Assembly: GCA_963800065.1 (NCBI GenBank)
Contig: CAWCZO010000008.1
Span: 62,001 to 126,000, forward strand
DNA length: 64,000 bases
Origin: CAWJFJ01 sp963800065
GTDB taxonomy: Bacteria; Actinomycetota; Acidimicrobiia; Acidimicrobiales; UBA8190
Direction of reading: 5' to 3'
The notes below the pieces were generated by a model. It searched no databases, had not been told where the DNA came from, and saw nothing but the letters and a program-made list of their open reading frames with translations. Made by a program: the position numbers and the translations under genes. Below are positions 61,544-64,000 of the stretch, in pieces; positions within the stretch are counted from its first letter, which is position 1, and each line of letters opens with the position of its first letter.

Positions 61544-62605
61544 ATGCCTCTGATCCACACCGATCTGCCCAGCTCTCGTGGCCCCCGGGTCGCCGTGTCG
61601 GCGTCCGTGGCCGTCGAGATCGAGTGGGCGCTGGCTTCCGGCGAGCGCCGTGACTTCCGTCGCGACCACCCCGGCCTGGAGGCGGTCTACGACGGCGCAC
61701 CCGGCCTGGAAGGTCGGGTGCGCACGTTCTGGGGCCCGGGGGAGGCCGTGAGCTGCGGTGGCTTCTTGGAGCTGATGGTGCTGGCCCACCATGGCGGCCT
61801 GCTCTTCTCGACGGACGCCGAGGAACTGCTGGACGGCCTCGAGACGCTGTGCGCGGCCACAGCGCGGAGCATCGGGGATCTTCCCCTTCTGTCGGAGACC
61901 GTGGACGACCGCGCCGCTGTTCTGCTTCGGCTGGCCCGGTTGCGGGAATCGCCCGAGCGGAGGCGTCGGTACGCGGCCCTCGTGCGCGACATGTGGGACG
62001 CCATGCGCCCCGAGTGGGAGTTGTCGGGACGCGGCGCCGTCGAGGTCGCCGTGGCCGCCCGGCAGGGACTCCAGGCCAAGGGCGCCGATTGGCACGAGAT
62101 CGTACGCGGCGAGTGCGACTACGGCCCCGAGCTCGAGCGCACGGTGGCCGCCCTCGGACCCGGGGGCGAGATCGTCGTGGTGCCCGCCTACTTCACCCAC
62201 AAGGGTCTGCTCGTCGACCTGCCCGGCGTCGTCGTCATCGGGGTGCGGACCGACACCACGGGCGCCCACGCCCGGGCCCGGACCGAGGCGCTGGCCCGCC
62301 GGCTCAAGGCGGTATCGGATCCCACCCGCCTGGCCATACTGGAGGCGCTGAGAAGCGGGCCGCGCTCGGTCACCGAGATCGCCGCCGCCTTCTCCCTGGC
62401 CCAACCGACGGTCAGCAACCACGTGAAGCTCCTGCGCGACACCGGACTGGTCGCCGACGAGCGTCAGGGGACGCGGCGGAATCTGATCGTCCAGAACGAC
62501 GCGGTGGAGGAATTGATCACGAACCTCCACGATGCGCTGTCGGACCGGAAGTCCCACGCTCACGGTGGTCCCGTCCCCTTGGCGCAGGGCGGGGTACCGG
62601 GGTAG
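61544..62605 (+). CDS. ArsR-family regulator with large N-terminal domain
   Basis: 353 aa from ATG 61544. The first 240 residues are not the usual ArsR fold: acidic/aromatic sequence (HPGLEAVYDGAPGLEGRVRTFWG) like the DUF5937-type N-terminal domains of some actinobacterial ArsR proteins. The C-terminal winged helix has ARRLKAVSDPTRLAILEALRSGPRSVTEIAAAFSLAQPTVSNHVKLLRDTGLV and the ADERQGTRRNLI wing. There are no clustered Cys residues for metal binding in the HTH, so the ligand is probably not a thiophilic metal. A perfect palindrome overlaps its promoter. Confidence 0.85.
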   Translation: MPLIHTDLPSSRGPRVAVSASVAVEIEWALASGERRDFRRDHPGLEAVYDGAPGLEGRVRTFWGPGEAVSCGGFLELMVLAHHGGLLFSTDAEELLDGLETLCAATARSIGDLPLLSETVDDRAAVLLRLARLRESPERRRRYAALVRDMWDAMRPEWELSGRGAVEVAVAARQGLQAKGADWHEIVRGECDYGPELERTVAALGPGGEIVVVPAYFTHKGLLVDLPGVVVIGVRTDTTGAHARARTEALARRLKAVSDPTRLAILEALRSGPRSVTEIAAAFSLAQPTVSNHVKLLRDTGLVADERQGTRRNLIVQNDAVEELITNLHDALSDRKSHAHGGPVPLAQGGVPG

Positions 62606-62693
62606 GCCCCCGACGGGATCCCTGGCAGGCTTGTCGCCAGCTGTGTCAATCAAGCCACTTTCGCCCGACGTGAACGAGGCGCACGATGGGGGC

Positions 62694-63215
62694 ATGGCTT
62701 CTCCCCGTCCCTCTGGACCCACGATTCTGCTCTTCCGGGACCCCCACGACCGGCAGCGGCTCCTCACCCGGCGCTGTCGGTCATGGGATCGCATCGGATC
62801 CCGACTCCTCGGCCCTTCCCTCGATCGCCGGCTGGCAGCGGGGCATGCACCCGAGACCGACCGGCTGACCGCCACCCGCGCTCAGATCCTGGTCTCGCCG
62901 GGGCGCCGGCGGGCATTGGCCGTCAACTGGGAGCACCTCCTGGATGTGGCCCGTCGTCAGTCGCTTCGCCACCACGGACGCATGCCGCTGTGCCGGGACC
63001 GGATCGCCTCGGCCGAACCCGCCGTGCACGCCATGCTGGCGGCGCTGGTGGCCCCGCTGCCGGTGTCGGCACAGGGCGTGGCCATGGCCAGCCTCCTCCT
63101 GAGCGACGGGGCCGGACCGCTGTACAACAGGCGCAGCTCGGTGGACCTGGTGGCCGCCGTCCACGACGTGACGGCCGGGTTGGACCCCTGGGCGTCGCTG
63201 GTGGTGACGGCCTGA
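62694..63215 (+). CDS. Hypothetical protein
   Basis: 173 aa from ATG 62694, with GGGGG upstream. An Arg-rich N-terminal half (RDPHDRQRLLTRRCRSWDRIGSRLLGPSLDRRLA) and LLDVARRQSLRHHGRMPLCRD precede a more hydrophobic alanine-rich C-terminus (VHAMLAALVAPLPVSAQGVAMASLLLSDGAGPLY). No signal peptide or known domain is recognised. The 5' portion overlaps no other gene, and codon-position GC looks coding. The DNA-contact look of the N-terminus is only compositional. It converges with ohr after 9 bp. Confidence 0.55.
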   Translation: MASPRPSGPTILLFRDPHDRQRLLTRRCRSWDRIGSRLLGPSLDRRLAAGHAPETDRLTATRAQILVSPGRRRALAVNWEHLLDVARRQSLRHHGRMPLCRDRIASAEPAVHAMLAALVAPLPVSAQGVAMASLLLSDGAGPLYNRRSSVDLVAAVHDVTAGLDPWASLVVTA

Positions 63216-63224
63216 GATTGCCGG

Positions 63225-63656
63225 TCAGATGGGTTTGCCGGCGAGGAGGAGCTCGACGTCGATGTTGCCCCGGGTGGCGTTGGAGTAGGGGCAGACCTCA
63301 TGGGCGGCCCGCACGAGCTCGGCGGCCGTCTCGGCGTCGTCGACCGCCGGCAGCGATACGTCGAGGGTCACGGTCAGTCTGAATCCGCCGCCGCCGGTGG
63401 GGAGCAGACCGACAGCCGAGTCGATCGTGACCTCGCCGGCTTCCAGGTGACGCCGACGCGCCACCGCCGCCAGGGCGCTCTCGAAGCAGGCGGCGTACCC
63501 CACGGCGAACAGCTGCTCGGGGTTCGTCCCGCCGCCCGATCCGCCCATCTCCTTGGGCAGGCGTAGGTCCACCTCCAACTCGCCGTCGGTGCTCCGGCCG
63601 TGACCGTTGCGTCCGCCGGTGACGTGGGCGTGTGCCGTGTAGAGAACTTTGGCCAT
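63225..63656 (-). CDS. ohr: Organic hydroperoxide resistance protein (Ohr/OsmC family)
   Basis: 143 aa. Peroxidatic Cys57 in YAACFESAL and resolving Cys122 in HEVCPYSNATRGN are placed as in Ohr, along with GSGGGTNPEQLFA. It is a thiol peroxidase that reduces organic and lipid hydroperoxides using lipoylated partners. GGAGGGACCG upstream of ATG 63656 is a good ribosome binding site. No OhrR regulator is adjacent in the window. The aldo/keto reductase gene lies upstream, with its stop 27 bp from the ohr start. Confidence 0.93.
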   Translation of the reverse strand: MAKVLYTAHAHVTGGRNGHGRSTDGELEVDLRLPKEMGGSGGGTNPEQLFAVGYAACFESALAAVARRRHLEAGEVTIDSAVGLLPTGGGGFRLTVTLDVSLPAVDDAETAAELVRAAHEVCPYSNATRGNIDVELLLAGKPI

Positions 63657-63683
63657 CGGTCCCTCCTTGCCTCGACGGTCAGA

Positions 63684-64000
63684 TTAGGAGGCGCCGAGCG
63701 CGGCCAGATCGGCCCGGGCCGCCTCGTCGAGGACGAGATCGTCGGCGCCCAAGTTCTCCTCCAGATGGGTCAACGACGATGTTCCGGGGATCAGCAGCAC
63801 CGTGGGGGCCTGGGCCAGGAGCCAGGCCAGGGCCACCTGGGCCGGGGTGGCATGCAGCCGGCCGGCCGTGGCCCCGAGCACGGGGTCTTCGAGGACGGGG
63901 TTCGCCGGGAAGAACGCCGATCCGAGGGGGAAGAACGGGACGAAGGGCACCTCGTCGTTCCGACAGGCGTCGAAGAGGGGCTGTTCCGTCCGGTTGGTCA
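63684..64000 (-). CDS. Aldo/keto reductase, C-terminal part (5' end outside window)
   Basis: About 105 codons are visible. The frame enters from the right edge (TNRTEQPLFDACRNDEVPFVPFFPLGSAF) and ends at a stop at 63684. The barrel's later strands (PFVPFFPLGSAFF) and the C-terminal cofactor segment (HATPAQVALAWLLAQAPTVLLIPGTSSLTHLEENLGA) are typical of the family. The catalytic Asp/Tyr lie beyond the window. It probably shares a transcript with the downstream ohr gene. Confidence 0.85.
   Translation of the reverse strand, partial: TNRTEQPLFDACRNDEVPFVPFFPLGSAFFPANPVLEDPVLGATAGRLHATPAQVALAWLLAQAPTVLLIPGTSSLTHLEENLGADDLVLDEAARADLAALGAS

Noticed and set aside
1..64000. A search for tRNA, rRNA, riboswitch, toxin-antitoxin, restriction-modification or phage-defence genes
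   Set aside because: No cloverleaf-like sequence in the short intergenic gaps, no rRNA-like blocks and no protein with defence signatures could be supported by reading.

Overview
The window is high-GC, gene-dense chromosomal DNA. GTG and TTG starts are common, and many neighbouring genes overlap by 4 nt (ATGA or GTGA). I read it as Actinomycetota, most likely class Acidimicrobiia. The reasons are the secreted repeat built on a GGYW...DGGIFSFGDAxFxGS theme fused to an L,D-transpeptidase, the S53 peptidase, and a mycobacterial-type CYP51 cluster; the class-level call is inference. I see no rRNA, tRNA, transposase, integrase, phage gene or CRISPR array, and no gene-free stretch longer than about 210 bases. 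Both ends cut through genes: a lipase at position 1 and an aldo/keto reductase at 64000.

Layout. 1-6640: lipase lipoprotein, SDR, secreted repeat/L,D-transpeptidase protein, DEAD-box helicase and ABC-F ATPase. 6673-12361: an oligopeptide-type ABC transporter in which the second permease and both ATPases appear to form one fused reading frame, broken by a one-base frameshift. 12484-19451: SDR, TraR/DksA zinc-finger protein, GH3 glycosidase, D-threonine-aldolase-like enzyme (frameshifted), aldo/keto reductase, histidine phosphatase and PilZ protein. 19618-21727: two-component system (kinase frameshifted). 21852-30868: two tightly packed divergent operons around CYP51 (sterol 14-alpha-demethylase), its 3Fe-4S ferredoxin, a second P450, SDRs, a TetR regulator, a dehydrogenase of the 3-hydroxyisobutyrate family, an aldehyde dehydrogenase and a carboxymuconolactone-decarboxylase-like protein. 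The gene content mirrors the Mycobacterium tuberculosis Rv0762c-Rv0771 region. 30976-39819: GT2-GtrA and GT39 polyprenyl-sugar pathway, thioesterase, S53 peptidase and a 14-repeat secreted protein. 39859-51226: decayed FAD protein, DUF1275 membrane protein, secreted glycosidase-like protein, SRPBCC, PhyH, ECF sigma factor with a membrane BNR-repeat protein, nitronate monooxygenase, two-gene LigD and a BrkB-type protein. 51314-64000: APC permease, GH13 coupled to an orphan solute-binding protein, TetR-MFS pair, PAS-GGDEF-EAL protein, ArsR regulator with a clear operator/promoter, Ohr and an aldo/keto reductase.

How the parts fit. The strongest functional unit is the CYP51 locus: two P450s, one ferredoxin, three SDR/dehydrogenase-type oxidoreductases, an aldehyde dehydrogenase and a TetR regulator on two divergent transcripts. 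This suggests stepwise oxidation of a sterol, isoprenoid or other lipid-like substrate, but the substrate is unknown. Other regulatory units are TetR-MFS, ArsR with its operator, sigma with its overlapping membrane protein, and c-di-GMP turnover (PAS-GGDEF-EAL) with a PilZ receptor.

Caution. At least five single-base reading-frame breaks occur in otherwise well-conserved genes (near 8495, 16992, 20057, 57561 and 57410), several at short homopolymers. Residual sequencing indels are therefore a real possibility, and the broken genes should not be taken as biological pseudogenes without read-level checks. The FAD protein at 39859-41063 is different: it also lacks its N-terminus and an internal segment.
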